This document shows, piece after piece, positions 1-6,653 of a DNA stretch of 8,080 nucleotides; the stretch's first letter is position 1; each line of letters begins with the position of its first letter. Under the pieces are notes generated by a model. It was not told the origin of the DNA. It searched no databases and worked only from the letters and a program-made list of their open reading frames with translations. Origin of the DNA: an uncultured Oscillibacter sp. (GTDB lineage: Bacteria; Bacillota_A; Clostridia; Oscillospirales; Oscillospiraceae); assembly GCA_902462475.1 (NCBI GenBank), contig CABQCB010000068.1, positions 1 to 8,080 of the forward strand, read 5' to 3'. The position numbers and the translations under genes are program-made.

Positions 1-15
1 TCGGCGCTGTGCCGG

Positions 16-1224
16 TTAGCCCAGCATCTGCCAGAAGTCACGCACGGTGTTGTAGTTGGTGTAGATCTCGTCGGGATCGAACGGAGAGACGTTCATCTCC
101 TCGTAGGGGACGGAGCCCTCAGCAGGCTCGATGTCGTCACGCACGGGCCAGCCGCCCAGGGTGTTGAAAGGCTCGTAGCCGCTGGTGTCACCATCGATGC
201 CGCCCATCATGAAGCGGATCAAGAGCTTAGCGGCAGCGGGATGCTCGCAGCCTTCGACGACGTACAGGGTGTTGATGGCGGGGATGCCGGTGGTGGGATA
301 CAGGTTCACAGGAGCCAGGACCCAGCCGTTATCCTCGTTCTTGCGCAGCTTGGAGGAAGCGCAGAAGCCAACGGGGGGATCGCTCTGGCCGGGGGTACCA
401 ACGGACTCGGCGATCTCATCGGAGGAGGAGGTGTAGGTGGGCTTGTTGTCGTGCAGGCGCTTGAGGAACTCATAGCCGGCGTTGGCGCAGCCCTCAGAGA
501 GGACCAGATCCTCACCGTACAGCTCCTTGTAAGCGGCAGCCAGCTGGTCGGGCACGTCGCCCACGCAGAAGCCGGTGATCCAGGAGCCCCAGGACAGGTT
601 ATCCAGCGGGTTCTGCATCATGATCTTGCCCTGCCACTCAGGCTCGGTCAGCTGCCAGATGTTGGTGATGGGAGAACCGTCGGGATAGGTCTCGGCGTTG
701 TAGAACAGCTGGGTCAGCTCGATGTACAGCGGGGTGGCGGTGGCGGTGTACTGCTCATCAATGTGGGAGAAGATGTCCGCAGGCTGATAGAGATAGAACA
801 CCTTGTTCTTCACGTACTCATTGTACAAAGAACCGTCCTGGTCCTTGATGTGCACCACATCGGCCACATACTGGCCGGCGTCATGCTCGCGGGTGACCTT
901 TTCCAGCAGCTCGTTGGTGGAGATGTCGAATGCCACGCACTCCAGCTCGGGATACTTGGCCATGAAGGCCTCGGCTACCTTGCCGCAGCGGGAGGAGATG
1001 GAGTACAGCGTCACGGTGCCGCCTTCCTCGATGGCCTGCTGATACAGCTCTTCATCGGTCTCGTCGGTGGCAAAGATGTTGGCCTTCTGTTCCCACTCGG
1101 TCAGCTGGGCCTCGCCTTCGCCCTCAGACTCGGCAGGCTGCTCTTCCTGACTTCCGCAGGCCGTCAGGCTGAAGAGCATGGTCACGGCCAGGAATCCGGC
1201 CAGCCATTTCTTGTGCTTCAACAT
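16..1224 (-). CDS. ABC transporter substrate-binding lipoprotein (ferric/sugar-phosphate type family)
   Basis: Extracellular lipid-anchored receptor that would deliver substrate to the permease encoded upstream in the same operon. The 402-residue protein opens with a lipoprotein signal peptide: basic MLKHKK, a hydrophobic stretch to about residue 20, and a lipobox LTAC with the acylated cysteine at residue 23. An acidic low-complexity linker (about 25-45) follows, then a periplasmic-binding-protein fold (about 65-400); the segment LYIELTQLFYN near 167-176 is typical of the family that includes FbpA and AfuA. The start is supported by AAGGAGG 9 nt upstream (1234-1240). No adjacent Tyr-Tyr pair, the ferric ligand of FbpA-type proteins, is present anywhere. 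Six cysteines besides C23 occur (80, 96, 220, 246, 288, 326). It is the last gene of the operon, 65 nt after the ATPase. Role as a binding protein is near certain; the substrate is unknown. Confidence 0.9.
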   Translation of the reverse strand: MLKHKKWLAGFLAVTMLFSLTACGSQEEQPAESEGEGEAQLTEWEQKANIFATDETDEELYQQAIEEGGTVTLYSISSRCGKVAEAFMAKYPELECVAFDISTNELLEKVTREHDAGQYVADVVHIKDQDGSLYNEYVKNKVFYLYQPADIFSHIDEQYTATATPLYIELTQLFYNAETYPDGSPITNIWQLTEPEWQGKIMMQNPLDNLSWGSWITGFCVGDVPDQLAAAYKELYGEDLVLSEGCANAGYEFLKRLHDNKPTYTSSSDEIAESVGTPGQSDPPVGFCASSKLRKNEDNGWVLAPVNLYPTTGIPAINTLYVVEGCEHPAAAKLLIRFMMGGIDGDTSGYEPFNTLGGWPVRDDIEPAEGSVPYEEMNVSPFDPDEIYTNYNTVRDFWQMLG

Positions 1225-1267
1225 AGTTCTTTTCCTCCTTCTAAATTCTTCCCTGTTTGTATTTTAC

Positions 1268-1283
1268 TGCGGCCTCCGCCGCA
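1268..1283 (-). other. Intercistronic hairpin between ATPase and binding-protein genes
   Basis: A perfect 6-bp GC-rich stem (TGCGGC pairing with GCCGCA) with a 4-nt loop lies 7 nt past the ATPase stop codon and about 28 nt before the binding-protein Shine-Dalgarno. No U-tract follows on the minus strand (GTAAAATAC), so it is not a normal terminator. Such intercistronic stems in ABC operons can protect or process mRNA and thereby change the yield of the binding protein; that function is inferred. Confidence 0.4.
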
Positions 1284-1289
1284 ATGAGG

Positions 1290-2411
1290 TTACACGCACA
1301 GCTTGATGAGCTTTTCGCTCTGGGCGTCGAACACGTTGGCCTTCTCGGGACGCATGCCCAGATACACCTTCTCGTCACCGGCATAGTGGGTGGAGCCCAG
1401 CTCCTTGACGGTCAGGATGGCCTCGCCCACCCGGACATTGACCAGCGTCTCGGAGCCGGCGGGCATGCCGGAGTACACGTGGCCCTCCGCCCAGTGCTGG
1501 TCGTCGGGGGTGCGGCTGATGCTCAGCTGCTCGGGCCGGACGCCCAGGATGGTGTCGATCTTGCCGCTCTGGGGCGCGTCGGGCGTCATGTCCTTGCGCT
1601 CGAACTTCATCTGGCCCAGGGGGCTCTCCACCGTCATGCCGGCCGCGTCCACGGTAGCGGTGCTCTTGACGAAGTTGATGCTGGGGTTGCCGATGAAGTC
1701 GGCGGTGTAGAGGTTGCAGGGGTTGTTGTACAGCTCCAGGGGCGGGGCCACCTGCACCAGCTCGCCCTTGCGGAACAGGGCGATCTTGGTGGACATGGTC
1801 AGCGCCTCCACCTGGTCGTGGGTGACGTAGATGATGGTGGTGCCGGTCTCGTGGTGCAGACGCTTGATCTCCGAGCGCATATCCACGCGCAGCTTGGCGT
1901 CCAGGTTGGAAAGGGGCTCATCCAGCAGCAGAAGCCGCGGTTCGGAGACGATGGCACGGGCGATGGCCACACGCTGCTGCTGGCCGCCGGACAGCTCCGT
2001 GGGATAGCGCGTGGCGTACTCGCCGATCTGCATGCGCTCCAGGGCGTTGGCCACCATGGTCTTGATCTTGTCGGACGACTCCTTGCGGATCCGCAGGCCG
2101 AAGGCCACGTTGTCAAAGACGGTCATATGGGGCCACAGGGCGTAGGACTGGAACACCAGGTTCAGATTCCGCTGGGAGGGCGGGGCGAAGTACGCCTCGG
2201 CGGCGTTGACGATCTCCTTGCCGTCCATGTAGATCTTGCCGTTCTGGGGCTTTTCCAGGCCGGAGACCACACGCAGCGTGGTGGTCTTGCCGCAGCCGGA
2301 GGGACCCAGCAGCGTCATGAACTCGCCGTCCTTGATGGTCAGGTTCAGGTCCTTGAGGACATGGTTCTTGCCGTAGAATTTATCAATATTTTGCAGAATG
2401 ATTTCACTCAT
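1290..2411 (-). CDS. ABC transporter ATP-binding protein (MalK/UgpC/FbpC-like, with TOBE domain)
   Basis: Cytoplasmic ATPase that energises the importer by binding the EAA loops of the fused permease. All catalytic motifs are intact in the 373 residues: Walker A GPSGCGKTT (36-44), Q-loop glutamine 88 in VFQSYALWPHM, signature LSGGQQQR (140-147), Walker B LLLLDEP (160-166) with catalytic E165, D-loop SNLD (168-171) and switch H198. The C-terminal third (about 240-360) is a regulatory extension; the transition FIGNPSINFV (239-248) and GVRPEQL (290-296) are the pattern seen in MalK/UgpC-type TOBE domains, which leans toward a carbohydrate-type transporter although polyamine and iron ATPases share the overall architecture. 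A purine-rich Shine-Dalgarno (AGAGGAG, 2421-2427) lies 9 nt before the ATG. The gene begins 32 nt after the permease stop, so the two are surely cotranscribed. Confidence 0.93.
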   Translation of the reverse strand: MSEIILQNIDKFYGKNHVLKDLNLTIKDGEFMTLLGPSGCGKTTTLRVVSGLEKPQNGKIYMDGKEIVNAAEAYFAPPSQRNLNLVFQSYALWPHMTVFDNVAFGLRIRKESSDKIKTMVANALERMQIGEYATRYPTELSGGQQQRVAIARAIVSEPRLLLLDEPLSNLDAKLRVDMRSEIKRLHHETGTTIIYVTHDQVEALTMSTKIALFRKGELVQVAPPLELYNNPCNLYTADFIGNPSINFVKSTATVDAAGMTVESPLGQMKFERKDMTPDAPQSGKIDTILGVRPEQLSISRTPDDQHWAEGHVYSGMPAGSETLVNVRVGEAILTVKELGSTHYAGDEKVYLGMRPEKANVFDAQSEKLIKLCV

Positions 2412-2443
2412 GATGGTTTTCTCCTCTCAGTTGAGTATCCGTG

Positions 2444-4285
2444 TCAGCCCGCCATGCTCTTGGCCAGATCGGCATCGCCGAAGATATTGGCCAGGGCATA
2501 CACCAAGAACACGATGGTAAACATCACAATGGCCACGCAGTTGGACGCCTGGGGCGAGTTGCCGTTTTGATACTGGAAGGCCAGATACGGCAGCGTGGAG
2601 GTGGTGGGGGTCATGATGAGGATGATCAGGTCCAGCTCTTTCATGATGGACACGAAGATCAGCATGAAGCCGGAGATAAAGCCGCCCTTGCTGAGGGGGA
2701 ACACGATCTTGATAAACCGCTTGAAGAAGCCTGCGCCCTCGATGGTGGCCGCCTCTTCCAGCTCGCCGCTGATCTGCAGCATGTTGGACGTGCCGGCACG
2801 GGAGGCAAACGGCAGGTGCTTGACCACGGACACCAGCGTCAGCAGCGCGAACGTTCCGTACAGGGAGGGAACCAGCGTCACGCCGAAGAGCGTCTGGGGC
2901 TGAGAAAACATGGACAGGTAGATGCCGCCGAATGCCACGGAGGGGATCAGATACGGGATAAAGACCAGCTGCTCCACCAGCTTGCCGTGGAACTTGCCGC
3001 GGCCCTTGGCGCAGATATAGCCGAGGATCTGTCCGAAGATGGTGCCGAACACGCCGTTGACCAGCGTCAGCCGGGCGGAGTTGAACAGCGCCTTCTTAAA
3101 GTCGGGGTTTTTGAAAATGCCGGGCATGCCTTCCATGATCTTGGGATCCGGGTCACCGATCCAGTAGTGGAGGGTGAAGTTGGAGAGGCTGTACACGCCC
3201 TCTTTGAGCATGCAGCTTTCCAGGATCAGGATCAGAATCGGCATGATGATGCCCACGGCGAAGAACACGAACAAAAGTATCGTGATGACCGGGCGGCCCA
3301 CCTTGCCCAGCCCGATCAGCGTGGAGCGGCCGCCCTTGCCGCCGATGGTGGCGTAGGACTTCCGGGCGCCGATGAGCTTCTGGTTGATGAACACGGCCAC
3401 AGAGGCGATGCAGATCATGATGATGGCCATGGCGAAGGCCGTCTGGGTGTTCAGGGATTTGCTGTTCATGTACAGCTGGCTGGACAGGGTGTAATACTGC
3501 ACCGGAGAGCCCAGGTAATTGATGGTGCCGAAGGTACCGATGGCCTTGGAGAAGGTCAGGATGACGGCAGACAGCATGGCCGGCAGCACCAGCGGCAGCG
3601 TGATGCGCCGCAGGATCATGGCCTTGCCGGCGCCCTGGATCTCGCCCATCTCCTCCAGCTCGGAGTTGATGGAGTTGAGCGCCGCGGAGACCAGCAGGTA
3701 TGTATATGCGTAGTAGTGCAGCGTCAGAACGATGATGATGGCCACGGGGCCGTAGGCCAGCCAGTCAGGCACGTTGAAGCCCAGGGAGGCCATAAAGCCC
3801 GGCGCGCCGCCCAGACGGGCGGTCTTGAACATGGACAGCCACGCCTGGGATTTGCACCAGGAGGGGATCATGTAGGGAATGATCACCGCCAGGGAGAAAA
3901 ACGGCTTGCAGGGCAGGTCGGAACGGACCATCAGCCACGCCAGCACGGAGCCCAGGGCAATGGCACAAACGGAAACACACACACCGATGGTCAAGGAGTT
4001 GATCAAGGGCTTGATGAGCATGGACATGGACAGCTCGCTGGCCAGCAGCCGCTTCCAGTAATAAAGAGTGAACTGTCCGGCTACGGCGTCTCCGCCCACG
4101 GCCCGCAGGTCTCGCTGGGCCAGCTCAAACGTACTGGAGATCATGTCCAGCAGCGGCAGCACGATCAGGTACGTCAAAAGCAGGATCGCAATCAGCACAA
4201 TCACGTTGTAGGGATTTGTGACGACTGCTTTGATCTGGTTTTTCAGCCGCTTGCTCTTTGAGTAGTTTTCTTCTTTCGGTCTCAT
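2444..4285 (-). CDS. ABC transporter permease, two fused membrane domains (FbpB/AfuB-type)
   Basis: Inner-membrane channel of the importer. The 613 residues contain two binding-protein-dependent permease domains in one chain, so one copy may supply both transmembrane halves that other systems build from two proteins. About 12 hydrophobic segments are visible, roughly at 28-48, 97-120, 130-150, 182-203, 230-250, 281-301, 332-357, 400-425, 438-460, 473-489, 535-555 and 583-602. Each half carries an EAA-type coupling loop: EEMGEIQGAGK (211-221) leading to ITLPL, and EEAATIEGAGF (510-520) leading to IVFPL. A basic cytoplasmic tail (1-20) precedes the first helix. The fused form is typical of FbpB and AfuB relatives. 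It is the first gene of the operon; its Shine-Dalgarno (AGAGGGGG, 4298-4305) is 12 nt from the ATG, rather far, which may lower initiation. No closer in-frame start is seen. Confidence 0.92.
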   Translation of the reverse strand: MRPKEENYSKSKRLKNQIKAVVTNPYNVIVLIAILLLTYLIVLPLLDMISSTFELAQRDLRAVGGDAVAGQFTLYYWKRLLASELSMSMLIKPLINSLTIGVCVSVCAIALGSVLAWLMVRSDLPCKPFFSLAVIIPYMIPSWCKSQAWLSMFKTARLGGAPGFMASLGFNVPDWLAYGPVAIIIVLTLHYYAYTYLLVSAALNSINSELEEMGEIQGAGKAMILRRITLPLVLPAMLSAVILTFSKAIGTFGTINYLGSPVQYYTLSSQLYMNSKSLNTQTAFAMAIIMICIASVAVFINQKLIGARKSYATIGGKGGRSTLIGLGKVGRPVITILLFVFFAVGIIMPILILILESCMLKEGVYSLSNFTLHYWIGDPDPKIMEGMPGIFKNPDFKKALFNSARLTLVNGVFGTIFGQILGYICAKGRGKFHGKLVEQLVFIPYLIPSVAFGGIYLSMFSQPQTLFGVTLVPSLYGTFALLTLVSVVKHLPFASRAGTSNMLQISGELEEAATIEGAGFFKRFIKIVFPLSKGGFISGFMLIFVSIMKELDLIILIMTPTTSTLPYLAFQYQNGNSPQASNCVAIVMFTIVFLVYALANIFGDADLAKSMAG

Positions 4286-4338
4286 CGCGCGCTCAGTCCC
4301 CCTCTTTTCTGCGTCCTCCGCCCGGTGGCGAAAGACTT

Positions 4339-4354
4339 ATGCAAACGTTTTCGA
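4339..4354. promoter_or_regulatory. LacI/CcpA-like operator O1 near transcription start
   Basis: The sequence ATGCAAACGTTTTCGA is centred on CG (4346-4347), as in LacI-family operators. It fits the published CcpA catabolite-responsive element consensus WTGNNARCGNWWWCAW with one mismatch (G instead of A near the end). It begins about 7 nt downstream of the predicted start site of the transporter promoter, a position suited to repression. It shares the exact 11-mer AAACGTTTTCG with a second site at 4619-4629. The binding protein (dedicated LacI-type regulator or CcpA) is not encoded in the window. Confidence 0.6.
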
Positions 4355-4367
4355 GCTTCTTGCCTTT

Positions 4368-4397
4368 ACAGTACCATTTCTATGAACAAATTGTCAA
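4368..4397 (-). promoter_or_regulatory. Promoter of the transporter operon
   Basis: On the minus strand a perfect -35 TTGACA (4392-4397) is followed by an 18-bp spacer and TACTGT (4368-4373), preceded by TG one base upstream (extended -10). Transcription would start near 4361, giving a leader of about 76 nt before the permease ATG. The -10 is only a partial match, so the promoter rests on the perfect -35, the extended TG and the operator placed just downstream. Confidence 0.6.
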
Positions 4398-4614
4398 GGT
4401 GATTTTACCATTTTTCATAGTTTTGCATGTATTTTTTTGATTCTTTTGTGCGTTTTAACAACGCCTCTTTTGGCGCTTCTCCCTGCAAAACTCCATGAAA
4501 ACCTATGGATTTCTTACATAAACCGTTCCTTTCTTCTTATTTGGTCCTTGTATGTAAATTTTTAGTTGCGATGTGCATCTATTTCCAATATGTGGTGTTT
4601 TGCCCTTTCTTTTG

Positions 4615-4630
4615 CCGTAAACGTTTTCGG
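4615..4630. promoter_or_regulatory. LacI-family-like operator O2, near-perfect palindrome
   Basis: CCGTAAACGTTTTCGG is a 16-bp palindrome around CG (4622-4623) broken only at the symmetric T/T positions. It carries the same 11-mer as the site at 4343-4353. Its outer bases (CCG/CGG) depart from the CcpA consensus, so a dedicated LacI-type regulator is more likely than CcpA. It lies about 250 bp upstream of the predicted transporter start and just beyond the hydrolase terminator; no gene or convincing promoter sits next to it, so an auxiliary looping operator is the simplest reading. Confidence 0.55.
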
Positions 4631-4655
4631 TTTTTGCAAAAAAACTTTGCACCGA

Positions 4656-4693
4656 CAGAAAAAGCGGCCCCGGACCATTTGGTCCGGGGCCGC
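4656..4693 (-). terminator. Intrinsic terminator of the M23 hydrolase gene
   Basis: A perfect 13-bp GC-rich stem (4664-4676 with 4681-4693, arm GCGGCCCCGGACC) with a 4-nt loop is followed on the minus strand by a TTTTT run (from 4663 downward). It begins 17 nt after the stop codon of the hydrolase gene. It separates that gene from the transporter operon on the same strand. Confidence 0.93.
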
Positions 4694-4710
4694 CCACAAA
4701 TTCGGGGGTC

Positions 4711-6570
4711 TTACAGATAATTCAGGGGGTTCTTTGCCACGCCGTTGTAACGGATCTCAAAGTGGCAGTGGTTGCCGGTGGAGTTGCCGGTAGAGCCCAC
4801 GCGGGCGATCTGCTGGCCCTTGTACACATGGTCGCCCACGGATACCAGCAGGCTGGAGTTGTGGCCGTAGTAGGTCACATAGCCGTTGCCGTGGTCGATG
4901 CGCACCAGATAGCCGTAGCCGCTCATCCAGCCGGCGTAGGTCACGGTACCGCCGTCGGATGCGTAGACCGGCGTGCCCTTGGGGGCCGCGATATCGATGC
5001 CCTTGTGGTTGGTGGAGCCGATGCCGCCGGGAGAGGACCGGTAACCGAAGCGGGAGGTGATCCGTCCGGTGGTAGGCCAGCGGAAGGTACCGGTGGGCAG
5101 CCAGGTGGGCCGCTCCTTGGTGCCCTGGAGCCGCTGCTCCGTCACAGGCTCTTTCAGCGTCACGGAGGAGAGCACCGTGCGCTCCACTTCCTCGCCGTTG
5201 ACATAGGTGACGTTGGCCACCACGTCGGCGGCGCCGTACTCACCCTTGGAGGTGACTTCATAGTCGCCCTTGTACAAATAGGCGGAGTCGGTGTACTCGA
5301 TGTCGTACATGACATCCTCCACATACCGCTCCTGCCGCACCACGGTCATGGTCAGGTAGGGGACGGAGGCGGACAGGGTCAGCACTTCGCCGATCTGCAG
5401 CTTGTCGATGTTGTAGCCGGGGTTGAGGGCCAGCAGCTCCGCGGAGGTCAGGCCGTGGCTGTTGGCGATCTGGGACCAGGTGTCGCCCTTCTTCACCTCA
5501 TAGGTGACCTCGGCGCTCTTGGTGCTGTACAGCGTCTCAGCAAGATACCCCAGGTTCATCACCTCGGAGGTGGGCACATACTCCTGACGGATGTCCACAT
5601 CCTCGGCAAACTCGCAGGAGATGGTGTTTTCGTCGGTGGCGGCGTCCTTCAGCTGGGTCAGCAGCTCCTCCAGTGCGCCCTCGTAGGGGGTGGCGCCGAT
5701 GAGCTCGCCGTCCACATACAGGCAGTAGGCCTGGGTCACCAGGCCGATCTCCTCGGACAGGTCCTCTTCATAGGTCTCCTCGTCCACCACTTCGCTGCGG
5801 GCCATGATGCCGGAGGAGTACTCCAGCAGGGAGTCATCGATGGTGTAGTCCTCGCCCAGGGTGGAGGCGGTCACCTGCTCCAGGTCGGCGCGGGCGTCCT
5901 CCGCGGCGGAGCGGGAGCTGACGGTGGCGATGGCCTCGCCGTCATAGATAACGGTGGTGCCGAACGTATAGGAAGAGCAAAGCACGATGGCCAGCGCCAC
6001 GGCGCATCCGGCGCCCAGGAATGCCGCCGGATGGATCTTGCGGCCTCCCATCCAGGTGTGCAGCCGGCCGGGCTGATGCATGGCCCGCTTGCGGCGGCCC
6101 CAGACGGCCTCCCGCACCCGGCTGCCCAGAGTGGGCAGCATGTTGAACCCGAACAGCAGCAGCCGCACCGCACCCTGATCGGACTCCGGGAAACGGTGGG
6201 CCCGGTTCTCCCGCAGGATGTGGCGCAGACGGCGGCGCAGGCGGCGCAGTTCCCGTCTGGCTGCCCGGCAGCCCCGGACCACCGGGCTCTCACTGGCACC
6301 GTCGGACTCCTGCCACCGGGCAAAGGCCGCCTTCACCCGTTCCAGCAGCCCCGCCTTGGGCTCGGCCTTGGGCTCCGGCGTCTGCACGGCGGCCGCGGTC
6401 TTGGATGCCCGGGGCTCCGCTTCCTGCACCACGGTGCGGCGGCGCTCGCCGTTCTCCTTCCCCGGATCCCGCAAAACGGAGTTCTCCTTTTGCATCTGTC
6501 TTGCCAGCCGGCGGCCGTTGCTGCGGCTGTGCCGCGGCGGCCGGCTGGCCTGCTTGATCTGATTACTCAT
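4711..6570 (-). CDS. Membrane-anchored LysM-G5-peptidase M23 cell-wall hydrolase
   Basis: Predicted peptidoglycan endopeptidase of 619 residues, tethered in the membrane with its catalytic end outside. Order: a long basic cytosolic region (1-180, with an arginine-dense helix at about 99-127), one membrane helix (about 182-203), two related extracellular segments each opening with a V-x-DGE-x-I pattern (about 207-240 and 285-330), a LysM peptidoglycan-binding domain (357-400, KKGDTWSQIA), a G5 domain (about 405-483), and a C-terminal M23 domain (500-619). Zinc and catalytic residues are intact: H522 and D526 in HKGID, H570, and the HxH pair H601/H603 in HCHFEI. LysM and G5 should localise it to the wall. 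The ATG has a Shine-Dalgarno TAGGGAG 5 nt upstream (6576-6582). It is monocistronic, with its own promoter and terminator. A 12-bp tandem duplication encodes EPKAEPKA near residues 66-73. The exact bond cut is not known. Confidence 0.93.
   Translation of the reverse strand: MSNQIKQASRPPRHSRSNGRRLARQMQKENSVLRDPGKENGERRRTVVQEAEPRASKTAAAVQTPEPKAEPKAGLLERVKAAFARWQESDGASESPVVRGCRAARRELRRLRRRLRHILRENRAHRFPESDQGAVRLLLFGFNMLPTLGSRVREAVWGRRKRAMHQPGRLHTWMGGRKIHPAAFLGAGCAVALAIVLCSSYTFGTTVIYDGEAIATVSSRSAAEDARADLEQVTASTLGEDYTIDDSLLEYSSGIMARSEVVDEETYEEDLSEEIGLVTQAYCLYVDGELIGATPYEGALEELLTQLKDAATDENTISCEFAEDVDIRQEYVPTSEVMNLGYLAETLYSTKSAEVTYEVKKGDTWSQIANSHGLTSAELLALNPGYNIDKLQIGEVLTLSASVPYLTMTVVRQERYVEDVMYDIEYTDSAYLYKGDYEVTSKGEYGAADVVANVTYVNGEEVERTVLSSVTLKEPVTEQRLQGTKERPTWLPTGTFRWPTTGRITSRFGYRSSPGGIGSTNHKGIDIAAPKGTPVYASDGGTVTYAGWMSGYGYLVRIDHGNGYVTYYGHNSSLLVSVGDHVYKGQQIARVGSTGNSTGNHCHFEIRYNGVAKNPLNYL
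6353..6376 (-). repeat. 12-bp tandem duplication inside the hydrolase gene
   Basis: GCCTTGGGCTCG (6353-6364) is followed directly by GCCTTGGGCTCC (6365-6376), two copies differing at the last base. It is in frame and yields the dipeptide-like repeat EPKA-EPKA in the disordered cytosolic linker, so it changes linker length without harming the frame. Confidence 0.7.
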
Positions 6571-6602
6571 AAACGCTCCCTAAAAATCACGCTTTTGAAA
6601 AA

Positions 6603-6617
6603 GTTACAATTTGTTAC
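6603..6617 (-). promoter_or_regulatory. GTAAC direct repeat at the hydrolase transcription start
   Basis: On the minus strand GTAAC-AAATT-GTAAC places two identical half-sites 10 bp apart, one helical turn, at about +1 to +16 of the predicted hydrolase transcript. It also reads as an imperfect palindrome. The downstream half-site TGTAAC fits the WalR half-site TGTWAH, but the paired half-site is poor and the WalR period is 11 bp, so the regulator is uncertain. Confidence 0.35.
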
Positions 6618-6624
6618 CGTTGTC

Positions 6625-6653
6625 ATGATACCTTGTTTTTCCGCATTCGTCAA
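6625..6653 (-). promoter_or_regulatory. Promoter of the M23 hydrolase gene
   Basis: On the minus strand TTGACG (6648-6653) and TATCAT (6625-6630) are separated by exactly 17 bp, each one base from the sigma-A consensus. Start is expected near 6618, giving a leader of about 48 nt before the ATG at 6570. Confidence 0.8.

Larger units (their letters stand above)
4286..4710. other. AT-rich regulatory gap upstream of the transporter operon
   Basis: This 425-bp stretch contains no credible gene. From left to right it holds the transporter leader, a LacI/CcpA-like operator, the operon promoter, about 220 bp of AT-rich sequence, a second operator, and the terminator of the hydrolase gene. In the middle a small stem (CGCC 4462-4465 with GGCG 4472-4475, extendable by an A-T and a G-U pair) has no U-tract on the minus strand. 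The base composition is far more AT-rich than the flanking genes. Short open frames on both strands here run through the terminator or lack ribosome sites and look accidental. Confidence 0.6.

Noticed and set aside
1..15. Possible start of a terminator after the binding-protein gene (CGGC...GCCG)
   Set aside because: Only a 4-bp stem is visible and the following bases, where a U-tract would be, are outside the window.
1257..2570. 437-codon plus-strand frame opposite the ATPase gene
   Set aside because: Low-complexity Gly/His/Leu/Gln translation, antisense to a gene with all ABC ATPase motifs.
2441..4261. 606-codon open frame on the plus strand opposite the permease gene
   Set aside because: It is a shadow of a GC-rich membrane-protein gene: rich in His, Gln, Gly and Asp, no domain, no ribosome site, and the minus-strand frame has complete permease motifs.
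4460..4477. Stem AACGCC...GGCGCT as a terminator or riboswitch element
   Set aside because: Four firm base pairs plus weak ends, no U-tract on the minus strand, and no second conserved-looking stem nearby.
4503..4720. Small open frames on both strands in the transporter-hydrolase gap
   Set aside because: They run through the strong terminator and the distal operator, lack ribosome sites and have no recognisable sequence.
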